Position numbers and translations under genes: made by a program | Shown: piece after piece, positions 17,819 to 26,160 of the stretch | Layout: each line of letters begins with the position of its first letter | Numbering within the stretch: the first letter of the stretch is position 1 | Notes under the pieces: model-generated | The model's database searches: none | What the model saw: only the letters and a program-made list of their open reading frames with translations | Told to the model about the DNA's origin: nothing | NCBI GenBank assembly: GCA_026706665.1 | Contig: JAPOYI010000152.1 | Location: 1 to 64,000, forward strand | Reading direction: 5' to 3' | From: Gammaproteobacteria bacterium | GTDB taxonomy: Bacteria; Pseudomonadota; Gammaproteobacteria; Pseudomonadales; Azotimanducaceae | DNA: 64,000 bases

Positions 17819-18415
17819 TCAGCAGTAGCGCGAGAGCGTCGCCGTCAGTTCCCCGAAGCCGCGGACTGCCTCGATGGCGGAATTGTCCGAGGTGACTTGC
17901 GTCGGCGCATTGAAGAAGCAGCCGTGCTCTGCGGTACGCAGCATGCCGATGTCATTGTAGGAATCCCCGGCCGCGCAAACCGTGTAACCGAGGGCCTGGA
18001 ATGCCTCCACCGCGGCCTGTTTCGGGTTCTCCTGGCGCAGGCGGTAGCCGACGATCCGATCGTCTTCCACCTGTAGCGCGTGACACAGCAACAGGGGATG
18101 GCCCAACTTCCGGACCAGCGGCATGGCGAAGTCGTAGAAGGTGTCCGACAGGATCGCCACCTGGAACCGTTCTCGCGCCCAGTCGAGGAAATCCGTCGCC
18201 CCGGGGAGGGGTTCAAGCGACCCGATTACCTCCAGCATCGCGCTGAACGGAACGTCGTGGCGGGCGAGCGCGCGCAGCCGCAATTGCATGAGGTCGTCAT
18301 AGACCGGGACATCGCGGGTGGTCTTCTGCAGCTCTTCGATGCCGCGGTCTGTTGCGATCGCCTGCCACATCTCTGGCACCAGCACGCCCTCGAGATCAAG
18401 GCAAAGGATGTTCAA
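17819..18415 (-). CDS. thrH: Bifunctional phosphoserine phosphatase/homoserine phosphotransferase ThrH
   Basis: A 198-residue HAD-superfamily protein matching ThrH of pseudomonads, which dephosphorylates phosphoserine and can pass the phosphate to homoserine. The nucleophile region reads CLDLEGVLVPEMW at the very N-terminus, then TRDVPVYDDLM, FQVAILSDTFYDF, and the late motif AAGDSYNDIGML. The family begins directly at this first motif, so I use TTG 18415, which has AGGA five bases upstream; longer open frame to 18565 is not conserved. It gives an alternative serine/threonine link. Divergent from cysH over a 243-base gap. Confidence 0.88.
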   Translation of the reverse strand: MNILCLDLEGVLVPEMWQAIATDRGIEELQKTTRDVPVYDDLMQLRLRALARHDVPFSAMLEVIGSLEPLPGATDFLDWARERFQVAILSDTFYDFAMPLVRKLGHPLLLCHALQVEDDRIVGYRLRQENPKQAAVEAFQALGYTVCAAGDSYNDIGMLRTAEHGCFFNAPTQVTSDNSAIEAVRGFGELTATLSRYC

Positions 18416-18605
18416 CTGAGTCCTCAAGGCAACGTGGCGCGCGTATGTTAGACCGAGACGTGCGCATTTACATCGCGGCCTAACCCGTTCCCTGACAGCT
18501 TTTGGGAACGGCTGCGAACGTTTCCCGGTTCGGCTCCGGGCAACGCGGCGGCGGCTTCCTTCCAACGGCCACGAGCCCTATGCATATGACCAGACGGTAT
18601 TACTT

Positions 18606-18634
18606 TTGCTGGCAGGTGACTGCTAGTCTTTATT
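18606..18634 (+). promoter_or_regulatory. Candidate cysH promoter
   Basis: TTGCTG at 18606-18611 and TTTATT at 18629-18634 are 17 bases apart in an A+T-rich patch (18590-18650) that stands out in the thrH-cysH gap. Each element is a partial match. CysB, encoded 1.2 kb downstream, is the expected activator, but I cannot define its site. Confidence 0.4.
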
Positions 18635-18658
18635 CCGTTTTGTTGTAACAGCCGCTTC

Positions 18659-19408
18659 ATGACAAACACGAACACAATATCGCGCATTGTCTCCGCCGCG
18701 ACGCAGGATGCGCCGGAGAAGGTGCTTGAGGGCGCGTTTGCGCGTTTTGACCGGATCGCCATCTCCTTCAGCGGCGCCGAAGACGTCGTCCTGATCGACA
18801 TGGCGAGCTCCATCCTTGGGCCGGACGTTCCTGTGTTCACGCTGGATACCGGGCGCCTGCACCCGGAGACCTACCGATTCATCGACACGGTTCGCGAGCG
18901 GTACGGCATCGACATGGAAGTTCGGCTCCCGGATGGCAGGGCCGTCGAGCAACTGGTGCGCGACAAGGGACTGTTCAGCTTCTATCGTGACGGCCACCAG
19001 GAGTGCTGCGCCGTGCGCAAGATCCAGCCGTTACGCGAGAAACTGGCCGGCCTCGACGCCTGGATCACCGGGCAGCGCCGCGACCAGGGCGTCACACGCA
19101 CGGCGCTTCCAGTCGAACAGGTCGATACTGCCTTCTCCACGCCCGCACGAACCCTGATCAAGTTCAATCCCCTCGCCGAGTGGACCGCAGCGGATGTCTG
19201 GTCCTATATCCACGAGCACGATGTCCCCTACAATCCCCTCCATGACCAGGGCATGCCGAGCATCGGTTGCGAGCCCTGCACACGCGCCATCGGACCGAAC
19301 GACAGCGAACGCGACGGGCGCTGGTGGTGGGAGAACGCGGACGACAAGGAGTGCGGCCTGCACTCGCAGAACGTCATTCCGGTAAAGCCCATCGCTTTCG
19401 TGTCCTGA
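18659..19408 (+). CDS. cysH: Assimilatory adenylyl-sulfate (APS) reductase, CysH family
   Basis: A 249-residue reductase making sulfite from activated sulfate. The PAPS_reduct PP-loop is near FSGAEDVVLID, followed by FTLDTGRLHPET. It has paired cysteines CC (HQECCAVRKIQPL) plus CxxC (GCEPCTRAI), the four ligands of a [4Fe-4S] cluster, which marks the APS-using type and not the PAPS-using enteric enzyme. The catalytic cysteine is in ECGLH near the C-terminus. It needs thioredoxin or glutaredoxin as electron donor; a CPxC protein follows seven bases later. cysB lies next, and the sulfite reductase gene is at 42.8 kb. Confidence 0.93.
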   Translation: MTNTNTISRIVSAATQDAPEKVLEGAFARFDRIAISFSGAEDVVLIDMASSILGPDVPVFTLDTGRLHPETYRFIDTVRERYGIDMEVRLPDGRAVEQLVRDKGLFSFYRDGHQECCAVRKIQPLREKLAGLDAWITGQRRDQGVTRTALPVEQVDTAFSTPARTLIKFNPLAEWTAADVWSYIHEHDVPYNPLHDQGMPSIGCEPCTRAIGPNDSERDGRWWWENADDKECGLHSQNVIPVKPIAFVS

Positions 19409-19415
19409 CCGTACA

Positions 19416-19796
19416 GTGCACGTCACGTTCGTGAAGAAGGTACTGGCGAACGGCGCACCCTGTCCCAAGTGCGGCGATGTCGAACGGCGGCTCGAAGAGA
19501 GCGGTCTCATGGCGAGGATCGACTACTTGGCCGTGGCCGACGAACGTGAACCGAACTCCGAAGGCATGCGACTTGCCCGTCTCCATGGCGTAGACGTGGC
19601 GCCCTTCTTCCTGGTGGAGAACAACGGCACGACCGTCGTTCACAGGGTCTACTTCAAGTTCGCAAAGGAGGTGCTCGGAGGCCGGGACAGGGCCATCCGG
19701 GCGGTCGACGAAGCACGGGAGATACTCCGGGCGAATCCGGATCTCAACCTGAGTAGTGCCGCAGATACCCGTAGATTTGGGTTGACGGCGCGCTAG
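19416..19796 (+). CDS. Thioredoxin/glutaredoxin-fold protein with CPKC motif
   Basis: A 126-residue protein with a CPKC redox motif at about 16-19 after a first beta strand (HVTFVKKVL), then RIDYLAVADER and the cis-proline region VDVAPFFLVE, the order of a thioredoxin-like fold. It starts at GTG 19416, seven bases after cysH, and was probably co-transcribed. It could pass electrons to the adjacent APS reductase; that role is inferred from position only. The last 15 residues are not conserved-looking. Its stop faces the cysB stop across nine bases. Confidence 0.7.
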   Translation: MHVTFVKKVLANGAPCPKCGDVERRLEESGLMARIDYLAVADEREPNSEGMRLARLHGVDVAPFFLVENNGTTVVHRVYFKFAKEVLGGRDRAIRAVDEAREILRANPDLNLSSAADTRRFGLTAR

Positions 19797-19805
19797 TGGC
19801 AACTC

Positions 19806-20780
19806 TCAACGGACGGGTAGTTCTACGTCCTTGAAGAGTGCTTCCCGGCGGGTCTTGTTGCTCGTCACGAGCGCCGCCCGCACGAGTTCGTCCGTCAAAT
19901 GGCCGGCGAACAGGCTGACGAAGTCCAGCATGAATCGCCGCATGAAGGTTCCCTTGCGGCACCCTATGTAGGTCACGCTCGGCCGGAACAGGTGACTGGC
20001 ATCGATGGCCGTCAGATCGCTGTCCTGCTCCGGATCGTAGGCCATCGTCGCGATGATGCCGATCCCAAGTCCCAGTCGGACATACGTCTTGATCACGTCG
20101 GTGTCGGTTGCCGTAAAGACGATATTCGGCTCATATCCGGCGGCAAGGAACGCTTCGTCGAGACGGGAATGGCCGGTAAACCCGAACACGTACGTGACCA
20201 GGGGTTGGTCGGCGACGTCCCGCAGGGTGATGGAACGTTTCGAAGCCAACGGATGGTCATTGGGGACCACGACCGTGCGTGTCCAACGGTAGCAGGGCAT
20301 CATGATCAGATTGTTGAAATGTTCCAGGCCCTCGGTAGCGATAGCGAATTCCACCTCACCAGTTTCCGCCAGTCTTGCGATCTGCTCGGGGGTCCCCTGG
20401 TTCATGTGTAGCGCGACTTCGGGGTACTCGGCCCGAAACGCCTCTATCACCGGCGGCAGCGCATACCGCGCCTGCGTATGCGTAGTCGCCATGGAGAGGC
20501 TTCCCCGGCGCTCGTTGCTGTATTCTTCGGCAACGCGCTTGATGTTCTCCACGTCGTAGAGAACGTCCCGCGCCATCTGGACAATGGCTTCGCCGGCCGC
20601 CGTCATGTGGGTCAGGCGCTTGCCGTTGCGGGCGAATATCTGAACGCCGAGTTCGTCCTCGAGCATTCGGACCTGCTTGCTGATCCCCGGCTGGGAGGTG
20701 TAGAGGCTCTCGGCCGTTGCCGACACGTTCAGGTCATGGTTCGCGATTTCCCAAACGTATCGCAGTTGTTGAAGTTTCAC
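19806..20780 (-). CDS. cysB: LysR-type regulator CysB
   Basis: A 324-residue LysR-family regulator of cysteine synthesis and sulfate uptake genes, activated by N-acetylserine/O-acetylserine in enteric bacteria. The N-terminal HTH reads MKLQQLRYVWEIANHDLNVS with LYTSQPGISKQVRMLEDELG, which is the CysB wording. The effector-binding domain includes TTHTQARYALP and ATEGLEHFNNL. It begins with GTG 20780. The sulfur genes cysH and the CPxC gene are immediately downstream on the other strand, and cysI is in the same window. Confidence 0.95.
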   Translation of the reverse strand: MKLQQLRYVWEIANHDLNVSATAESLYTSQPGISKQVRMLEDELGVQIFARNGKRLTHMTAAGEAIVQMARDVLYDVENIKRVAEEYSNERRGSLSMATTHTQARYALPPVIEAFRAEYPEVALHMNQGTPEQIARLAETGEVEFAIATEGLEHFNNLIMMPCYRWTRTVVVPNDHPLASKRSITLRDVADQPLVTYVFGFTGHSRLDEAFLAAGYEPNIVFTATDTDVIKTYVRLGLGIGIIATMAYDPEQDSDLTAIDASHLFRPSVTYIGCRKGTFMRRFMLDFVSLFAGHLTDELVRAALVTSNKTRREALFKDVELPVR

Positions 20781-20787
20781 CGAACTT

Positions 20788-20816
20788 CATATAACCCGAC
20801 AGACTTAAAATTGCAA
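20788..20816 (-). promoter_or_regulatory. Candidate cysB promoter implying a very short leader
   Basis: On the minus strand TTGCAA (20811-20816) and TATATG (20788-20793) are exactly 17 bases apart. The -10 ends eight bases before the GTG start, so transcription would begin at or next to the start codon, giving a leaderless or nearly leaderless mRNA. The start itself is secure from CysB conservation; the promoter is a consensus match only. Confidence 0.4.
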
Positions 20817-20849
20817 TGAATACGCCTCCAAAGCATATCCAGGTTCCAG

Positions 20850-21746
20850 TCAGTCGCTGGCGTTCATCGTGCCGTGCGGTACGTGACCCGTTGTCATGTG
20901 GCCACGCGCCTCGTCGCAGACGCGCGCCTGGTCGTCAAAGAAAACGTCCGCCGCAAACGCCTTCAGAAACTCCGTCTTGTCACGTCCCCCAAGGAACAGG
21001 CACTCGTCGAGGCGGACGTTCCAGGCTCGCAGCGTCTTGATAACCCGTTCGTGGGCCGGAGCGCCCCGCGCCGTCACGAGGGCCGTGCGGATGGGACAGT
21101 TCCCCTGGGGAAATTCGCGCTGCAGGGCTTCGAGGCCGGCGAGAAACGATCTGAAGGGGCCCCCTTCCAGCGGTTCGTCCGCGGCGGCGGCCTCGCTCTC
21201 GGTGAAAGCCTCGAGTCCCGACGACTGGAACACCCGCTCCGCCTGGTCGGAGAAGACCACTCCGTCACCGTCGAACGCGATCCGGAGCTCACTCGGCTCG
21301 CGATCGGACCAGGTGGTTCCAAAAATCGTCGCCGCCGCCACGCCGCTCGTCAGGGCCTGGGCAACATCCTCCGCGACCGTGGACAGGAACAGGTCACAAT
21401 TGAACGCCTGCACATAGCGATACGGATCCGCGCCGCCGCCGAACGCGGCTCGCTGAATGTCCAGGCCATGCGCGCGAATGGAGTTGAAGATTCTCAGGCC
21501 CGTGTCTGCAGAGTTGCGCGACAACAATATGACGTCAACTCTATTTTGACCTAATAATCTATTGATATTTATTAATTTTTTTACCAAAGGAAACGCGTCG
21601 CCGGGCTCGAGCGCCTCGTCTTCCCGCTCGATCTGGTACTTGCGGTAGGCTTCGAGGCCCCGTTCTTCGAAGATGCGGTTGCTTTCGTCAAGGTTGAACA
21701 ATGCCCTGGACGAAATCGCGACCGTGAGTGAATGTTCCGTCCGCAT
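20850..21746 (-). CDS. 5'-nucleotidase (cN-I-like family)
   Basis: A 298-residue protein resembling the cytosolic 5'-nucleotidase I family found in animals and many bacteria, which hydrolyses nucleoside monophosphates. Visible family features are VAISSRALFNLDESN at the start, VILLSRNSADTGLRIFNSI, the acidic catalytic segment IAFDGDGVVFSDQAE, and CLFLGGRDKTEFLKAF with FFDDQ near the end. An unusually A+T-rich run of codons occurs at about residues 50-75. It lies upstream of cysB on the same strand with a 69-base gap. Confidence 0.85.
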   Translation of the reverse strand: MRTEHSLTVAISSRALFNLDESNRIFEERGLEAYRKYQIEREDEALEPGDAFPLVKKLININRLLGQNRVDVILLSRNSADTGLRIFNSIRAHGLDIQRAAFGGGADPYRYVQAFNCDLFLSTVAEDVAQALTSGVAAATIFGTTWSDREPSELRIAFDGDGVVFSDQAERVFQSSGLEAFTESEAAAADEPLEGGPFRSFLAGLEALQREFPQGNCPIRTALVTARGAPAHERVIKTLRAWNVRLDECLFLGGRDKTEFLKAFAADVFFDDQARVCDEARGHMTTGHVPHGTMNASD

Positions 21747-21869
21747 GGTCTTCGTTGCCCGTTATGTCGCGCGAAAGGCGCATCGGTTCGTTACGGCCGG
21801 TTTCCCGACCGTCCAGGGTCACGCGCGTGTTCAAAAGGCCATCCACCCGCGTGACGGTGGACTACGAGT

Positions 21870-22079
21870 TCAGGCGTCCAGATCCGGGATGAGGCCACTC
21901 TGAAGCCGACTGATCGTGTCCTTCAGACGCAGTTTCCTCTTTTTCAATCGTTGGATTCGCATGAGATCGTGGTGGCCGGTCTCGATAAGGTAACGAATCA
22001 CTTCGTCCAGGTCTCGATGCTCGACCTTGAGCTCCTCCAGCCATTTCACTGTATCCGCTTCTTCCAAATTCGTTTCCAT
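21870..22079 (-). CDS. YdcH family protein (DUF465)
   Basis: A 69-residue, highly charged helical protein with the DUF465 pattern: EEHRDLDEVIRYL-like middle (here VEHRDLDEVIRYLIE) and a basic second helix LKKRKLRLKDTISRL. Such proteins form short coiled-coil hairpins and have no settled function. ATG 22079 has AGG six bases before it; a TTG two codons earlier is less likely. Confidence 0.82.
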   Translation of the reverse strand: METNLEEADTVKWLEELKVEHRDLDEVIRYLIETGHHDLMRIQRLKKRKLRLKDTISRLQSGLIPDLDA

Positions 22080-22142
22080 GAGCAACCTGTCATTGGCATG
22101 ATAGGGCTGTTGATGCCCGCTGTCCCCTGTTGATCACAAAAG

Positions 22143-22826
22143 ATGAACAAACTTCCATCATCCGAAAGCGCGATCAACCAGTTCCTGGCCAAAGCGGCGT
22201 CGATAAGGCCACCGATACAAGGCGCGACGCAGCGGCTCATCTTCGCCATGGACGCCACGGCTAGCCGGTCCCCCACCTGGGACCTCGCCTGCTCGCTGCA
22301 TGCGGAACTGTTCAGCGCGGTTCGGGATGTGGGCAACATCCTCGTACAACTCGCCTACTTTCGAGGCCTTGACGAGTTCTGGGCCTCTCCCTGGAAATCC
22401 ACGCCGGATGCCCTGCTCAACACGATGCTCGGCGTTCGCTGCCTGGGCGGCAGGACGCAGGTCCTGCGGGTAGTGGAGCACGCGCGCCGCGAGTGTGCGA
22501 CGCACCCGATTCGCGCCCTCGTGCTCGTCGGCGATTGCTTCGAAGAGAACCCGACCGAAGCGGTGGCCGCCGCGGGACAGCTTGCCGTCCACGGTGTGCC
22601 GATGTTCATCTTCCAGGAGGGGAACGGTCGCGATGCCGCGCAGGTGTTTGCGAAACTTGCGCGCATTACGCGGGGCGCGCACATACCGTTTCGGCCGGGA
22701 AGCGCACAGGAATTGCGGGAACTGTTACGGGCGGTCGCCGCTTACGCGGCGCAGGGCCGCTCCGGGCTCGAAACAGCCCTGAACAATCCGATGGCGCACA
22801 AGCTGCTGACGCAAATCGATCGATGA
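22143..22826 (+). CDS. VWA-domain protein
   Basis: A 227-residue von Willebrand factor A-type protein. The metal-ion-dependent adhesion motif is the variant DATAS in LIFAMDATASRSPTWD (about residues 35-50), followed by RALVLVGDCFEENP and VPMFIFQEGN, strands of the Rossmann-like VWA fold. No signal peptide is evident, so it is probably cytoplasmic. Its stop overlaps the start of the J-domain gene as ATGA, and the two are likely made together. Function unknown; VWA proteins often organise metal-dependent complexes. Confidence 0.7.
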   Translation: MNKLPSSESAINQFLAKAASIRPPIQGATQRLIFAMDATASRSPTWDLACSLHAELFSAVRDVGNILVQLAYFRGLDEFWASPWKSTPDALLNTMLGVRCLGGRTQVLRVVEHARRECATHPIRALVLVGDCFEENPTEAVAAAGQLAVHGVPMFIFQEGNGRDAAQVFAKLARITRGAHIPFRPGSAQELRELLRAVAAYAAQGRSGLETALNNPMAHKLLTQIDR

Positions 22827-23566
22827 TCGTCGCGTTGGCCGGCATTCTGGCGGCGGTCGGGTTCTTCCTGCTCGTGCGGCTCCTGTGGCTCAAGGCGCAG
22901 CCTAAGGGCAGCGCGGCGCTCCTCACGGCTGCCACCATCGCGCTCGTGGCGGGACTCCTGCTGCTGGCGGCGACGGGGCGTCTTCACTGGCTGGTGGCCC
23001 TCGGAGCGGCCATATTCCCTTTCCTTCGCCGTTTGCTTGCGTTCATGCCCATCTGGCAGATCTTGCGGCGGTTCGCGCCCATGGCAGGCCAGGCGTTCTC
23101 CCATTCACCGGGCGCCGCCCCGGGGGGCGCGCCGGAACATTCCGAGGTGCAGACGGAAGACCTGAAAATGACCCTGCATCACGCCTCGGGCGAGATGGAC
23201 GGAGAGGTGCTCACCGGCCAGTTTCAGGGCCGCCAGCTTTCCGGGATGGATCTTGACGATTTGCGAACGCTTCGCGCGATGCTCCAGGATGCGCGATCCG
23301 CGCCCCTGCTCGACACGTACATGGAACGGCGTTTCGGGAGCGCGCAGGGAGGGGCCGGGCAGGAGCGGAGCGCCGGCGCATCGGCGGACGCCGGGATGAC
23401 CGAATCCCGGGCACTTGAGATTCTGGGGCTCGAGCCGGGCGCGTCCGAGCAGGACATAGTGGAAGCCCATCGCCGGCTCATGCAGAGACTGCACCCCGAC
23501 CGGGGCGGATCGACTTTCCTCGCGGCGACACTGAACGAGGCCAAGCGGGTGCTGCTGAAACGCTAG
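22823..23566 (+). CDS. Membrane-anchored J-domain (DnaJ-like) protein
   Basis: A 247-residue protein with two or three N-terminal membrane helices (about 2-19, 34-52 and 56-73), a linker containing EVQTEDLKMTLHHASGEMDG, and a C-terminal J domain in which RALEILGLEPGASEQDIVEAHRRLMQ is followed by the essential HPD in LHPDRGG. It should recruit DnaK-type Hsp70 at the inner membrane, like DjlA or TIM14-type proteins. It is translationally coupled to the VWA gene. The client is unknown. Confidence 0.8.
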   Translation: MIVALAGILAAVGFFLLVRLLWLKAQPKGSAALLTAATIALVAGLLLLAATGRLHWLVALGAAIFPFLRRLLAFMPIWQILRRFAPMAGQAFSHSPGAAPGGAPEHSEVQTEDLKMTLHHASGEMDGEVLTGQFQGRQLSGMDLDDLRTLRAMLQDARSAPLLDTYMERRFGSAQGGAGQERSAGASADAGMTESRALEILGLEPGASEQDIVEAHRRLMQRLHPDRGGSTFLAATLNEAKRVLLKR

Positions 23567-23922
23567 CGTTGGCCGGACATGAGGGAACCCGGCCGATCAT
23601 GCTGGTTCAGGATCCAGCCCACGGGCGCCGATCAGCGGGAGAGCGGACAGATCCACGCGGAAGATGTTCCGGGAGTTCCTGCGGGCTTCGACGAAGCGGA
23701 GATGGCAGTCAAGACGGCGGAGACGAACGATCTGGCTCAACCCGAGAGCGAGGACCTGCTGTCGCGGGCGGGCGATCAACTCGCCTTACCGACAGGCTTG
23801 ACATTGCCTGTACATTTATCCAGAGTGGTTGATTGCGGCGTCAATCATTGCGTCGTGTGCTGTTCGAAGAACGTGATGCGCCGGGATAAGCTCACCGGGG
23901 ACTAAAGCGCGAGGGACTCGGG
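23567..23922. other. Gene-poor gap before the DNA methyltransferase
   Basis: This 356-base stretch has short open frames on both strands but none with recognisable similarity or a convincing ribosome-binding site. Base composition drops towards the right, in line with the lower-G+C methyltransferase gene. It may hold the remains of an older gene. Confidence 0.4.
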
Positions 23923-25371
23923 TTGACTAGCGTGGTTGAGGCCGGTACCGCCGACATGTTCGGAATGCACCGGTTCCTTGATGAGGCAATGAAATCTCCG
24001 AACGGCGGCAGCATTGCGTATCGTCGGCGTCTTTGCGAGCGCTTCGCGGCGCGTCTGTCGGTCAACCCACGGCTGCATCGGCGAAAGGTCTCGTATCAGG
24101 GAAACAAGGACGTTCCGGGATTCCGGTGGTTGAAGTACAAGGAAGGTTTCTCCCGCGAGTTGGTTTTGGAACTGATCCAGGCGCACAACCCCGAGTCGGT
24201 TCTCGATCCGTTCGCTGGTATCGGCACGACGCCGCTGGTGGCCTCGGGTTGCGGAGTTCAGGCCACGGGCATCGAGATCATGCCTGTCGGCGTGACAGCC
24301 GGAAAGGCAATGATCGCTGCTGCTGAGGATGTATCTTCCGCCGCATTTCGGAACGTGGTTGACGGCCTGTTAACCCATGTGCGTCGGCCAGGTCCCACTC
24401 CGACGGCGTTCGCGTTCCCGCACGTTCGAATTACGAAGGGCGCGTTCCCACAATGCTCTGAGGTAGGAATCGCCAAAGCCCGGGAGTTCAATGCGGGAGT
24501 AGATTCCCCCGCCATTCAAGCACTGCTGAACCTTGCCTGCATGTCCGTACTGGAGGATTGCAGCTATACGCGCAAGGACGGCCAGTACCTGAGGTGGGAC
24601 TGTCGGTCGGGTCGCTCCCGCACTCGGATGCACAAAGGGGAATTGCCACCTTTCGACGAGGCTCTCGAAGCACGTTTGTACGAGATGTTGGAGGATTTCG
24701 ATGCGCTCAAGTTGCTCTACGGAGGCGGGAACCGTCCGGAACTGATCACGGGCAGCAGCCTCGAGGTGCTACGCACGTTGCCGGACCGTTCCTTCGACAT
24801 GGTGATCACGTCTCCGCCCTATGCCAACCGTTACGACTACACGCGGACGTACGCCTTGGAACTCGCGTGGCTTGGTTACGGACAGCAAGACTTCACGGAT
24901 CTACGTCAGCAACTGCTGACGGCCACGGTGGAGAACAAAGAGAAGCGGGACTGGTTGAACTCGGTGTATTCCGATGATTGCGGCGAACTATCGCGTGCAT
25001 CGCGAATGTACCGAGAGTCCGCCGTCCACGAGGTGCTTTCTATACTGAGGGAGCATAGCTCCGAACTGAGCAATCGGAATGTCATCCGGTTGATCGAGGG
25101 CTACTTTTTCGAGATGGCTGTGATCGTGGCGGAACTAGGGAGAGTCGTGCGGCCGGGCGGCGCGGTCATCATGGTGAACGACAACGTGCAATACCACGGC
25201 GAGGAAGTCCCTGTGGATTTCCTTTTGGCCGACTACGCCGAGCGGTCGGGCTTCACCTGTGCCAACATCTGGATGCTTCCACGCGGCAAGGGCAATTCGA
25301 GCCAGCAGATGGCTAGATTCGGTCGCCGGGAGATCAGGAAGTGCGTCTACCGGTGGGTCCGAAATGGCTGA
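23923..25371 (+). CDS. DNA methyltransferase, probable N4-cytosine/N6-adenine type
   Basis: A 482-residue SAM-dependent DNA methyltransferase. The SAM-binding motif DPFAGIGTTPLVASG is near residue 95, and the catalytic TSPPYANRYDYT near residue 300; an SPPY tetrad usually goes with N4-cytosine methylation. A further late segment reads VRPGGAVIMVNDNVQYH. The first start is TTG 23923 behind GAGGG; ATG 23956 is an alternative. G+C is visibly lower than in neighbours, suggesting transfer. The gene overlaps a following reading frame by eight bases (ATGGCTGA), the usual layout of a modification gene with its restriction partner, but that partner is only a stub. Confidence 0.85.
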   Translation: MTSVVEAGTADMFGMHRFLDEAMKSPNGGSIAYRRRLCERFAARLSVNPRLHRRKVSYQGNKDVPGFRWLKYKEGFSRELVLELIQAHNPESVLDPFAGIGTTPLVASGCGVQATGIEIMPVGVTAGKAMIAAAEDVSSAAFRNVVDGLLTHVRRPGPTPTAFAFPHVRITKGAFPQCSEVGIAKAREFNAGVDSPAIQALLNLACMSVLEDCSYTRKDGQYLRWDCRSGRSRTRMHKGELPPFDEALEARLYEMLEDFDALKLLYGGGNRPELITGSSLEVLRTLPDRSFDMVITSPPYANRYDYTRTYALELAWLGYGQQDFTDLRQQLLTATVENKEKRDWLNSVYSDDCGELSRASRMYRESAVHEVLSILREHSSELSNRNVIRLIEGYFFEMAVIVAELGRVVRPGGAVIMVNDNVQYHGEEVPVDFLLADYAERSGFTCANIWMLPRGKGNSSQQMARFGRREIRKCVYRWVRNG

Positions 25372-25534
25372 GCACGACGCCCAATACAAGTCAGGGCTGT
25401 TCTCACAGATATTGCGTCAACGGGAGGATAGGGTCCTCCGGAGGATCATCGAGGATTTCGACGAGGACCTTTGCTTCAAGCCCCTTTTTTCGTCACACCA
25501 TCAGGATTGCGTGACTGCATCGCGGTCTGTTTAG
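25364..25534 (+). pseudogene. Truncated partner of the DNA methyltransferase
   Basis: A 56-residue reading frame starts in ATGGCTGA, inside the methyltransferase stop. It is hydrophilic and helical (SGLFSQILRQREDRVLRRI, then DFDEDLCFKPLF) and ends abruptly. The position and coupling suggest the N-terminus of a restriction endonuclease or accessory protein; I do not recognise the family. The 167 bases after it contain no continuation in any frame that I could find. Confidence 0.45.
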
Positions 25535-25701
25535 ACTTAACCACTTCCCAACACATCCCGTTACCCCGCTAGCAACCTGCGCCGCAGAGCGGCACGCAAG
25601 TGCGGAACCGAACCCAGTCCACGGCCCTATTGCCTTCCGAGATTCCGCGAAGCTGCTCGATCGTGCGACACCGCCTCCCCTGAATGTCCACGATCATCGG
25701 G

Positions 25702-26097
25702 TCAGGGTGACATCAGACCCGCCGCTTCCTTCTCCAACGCCACGAGACGTTTCACCCAGTTGTGGAGCAGGCGGAAGTCCGAGGCGTCGAAGCCGAAGGT
25801 CTCACTCAGGTCCTTCAGCAGACACTCTTCCTCTATTTCGAATGCGCCGTCCACGTAACTGAGCCGCAAGAGGTTCAGCAGGGCGATGGTCTGCGCACGG
25901 CGGGTGGAAAAGACCTCGCCCATGCCTTCGAGTTCCAGGTAGTCGGCCTCGGTAGCCGGATGCAACGCCATCTCGCGCTTGAACTCATCCAGCATGACTT
26001 CCTCGTTGGGATCGAGAAGTCCGTCGGACACAACGACATTGTGCGCCAGGCCAAGCAGCGCCTTTCGCTGGTCATCGGTAAGCGACGAGAGCCACAT
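25702..26097 (-). CDS. TerB-like protein
   Basis: A 131-residue all-helical protein with the TerB/DjlA-N pattern: LLGLAHNVVVSDGLLDPNEEVML, then RLSYVDGAFEIEEECLLKDLSETFG, each with an acidic, EF-hand-like turn (DGxLDxxE, DGxFExEE). TerB domains occur in tellurite-resistance and phage-defence clusters and in co-chaperones, often binding metal. No other ter gene is here. It may be a simple housekeeping member. Confidence 0.7.
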   Translation of the reverse strand: MWLSSLTDDQRKALLGLAHNVVVSDGLLDPNEEVMLDEFKREMALHPATEADYLELEGMGEVFSTRRAQTIALLNLLRLSYVDGAFEIEEECLLKDLSETFGFDASDFRLLHNWVKRLVALEKEAAGLMSP

Positions 26098-26160
26098 CGT
26101 CGGAATGTCCGTCTGTCAGTGCCACGGGTGCCCTACGGCCGTTGCGTAGCGGGCGCGCCC

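Noticed and set aside
23579-23905. 108-codon plus-strand frame after the J-domain gene
   Set aside because: No recognisable domain or ribosome-binding site, and it overlaps an equally plausible minus-strand frame, so neither is called.
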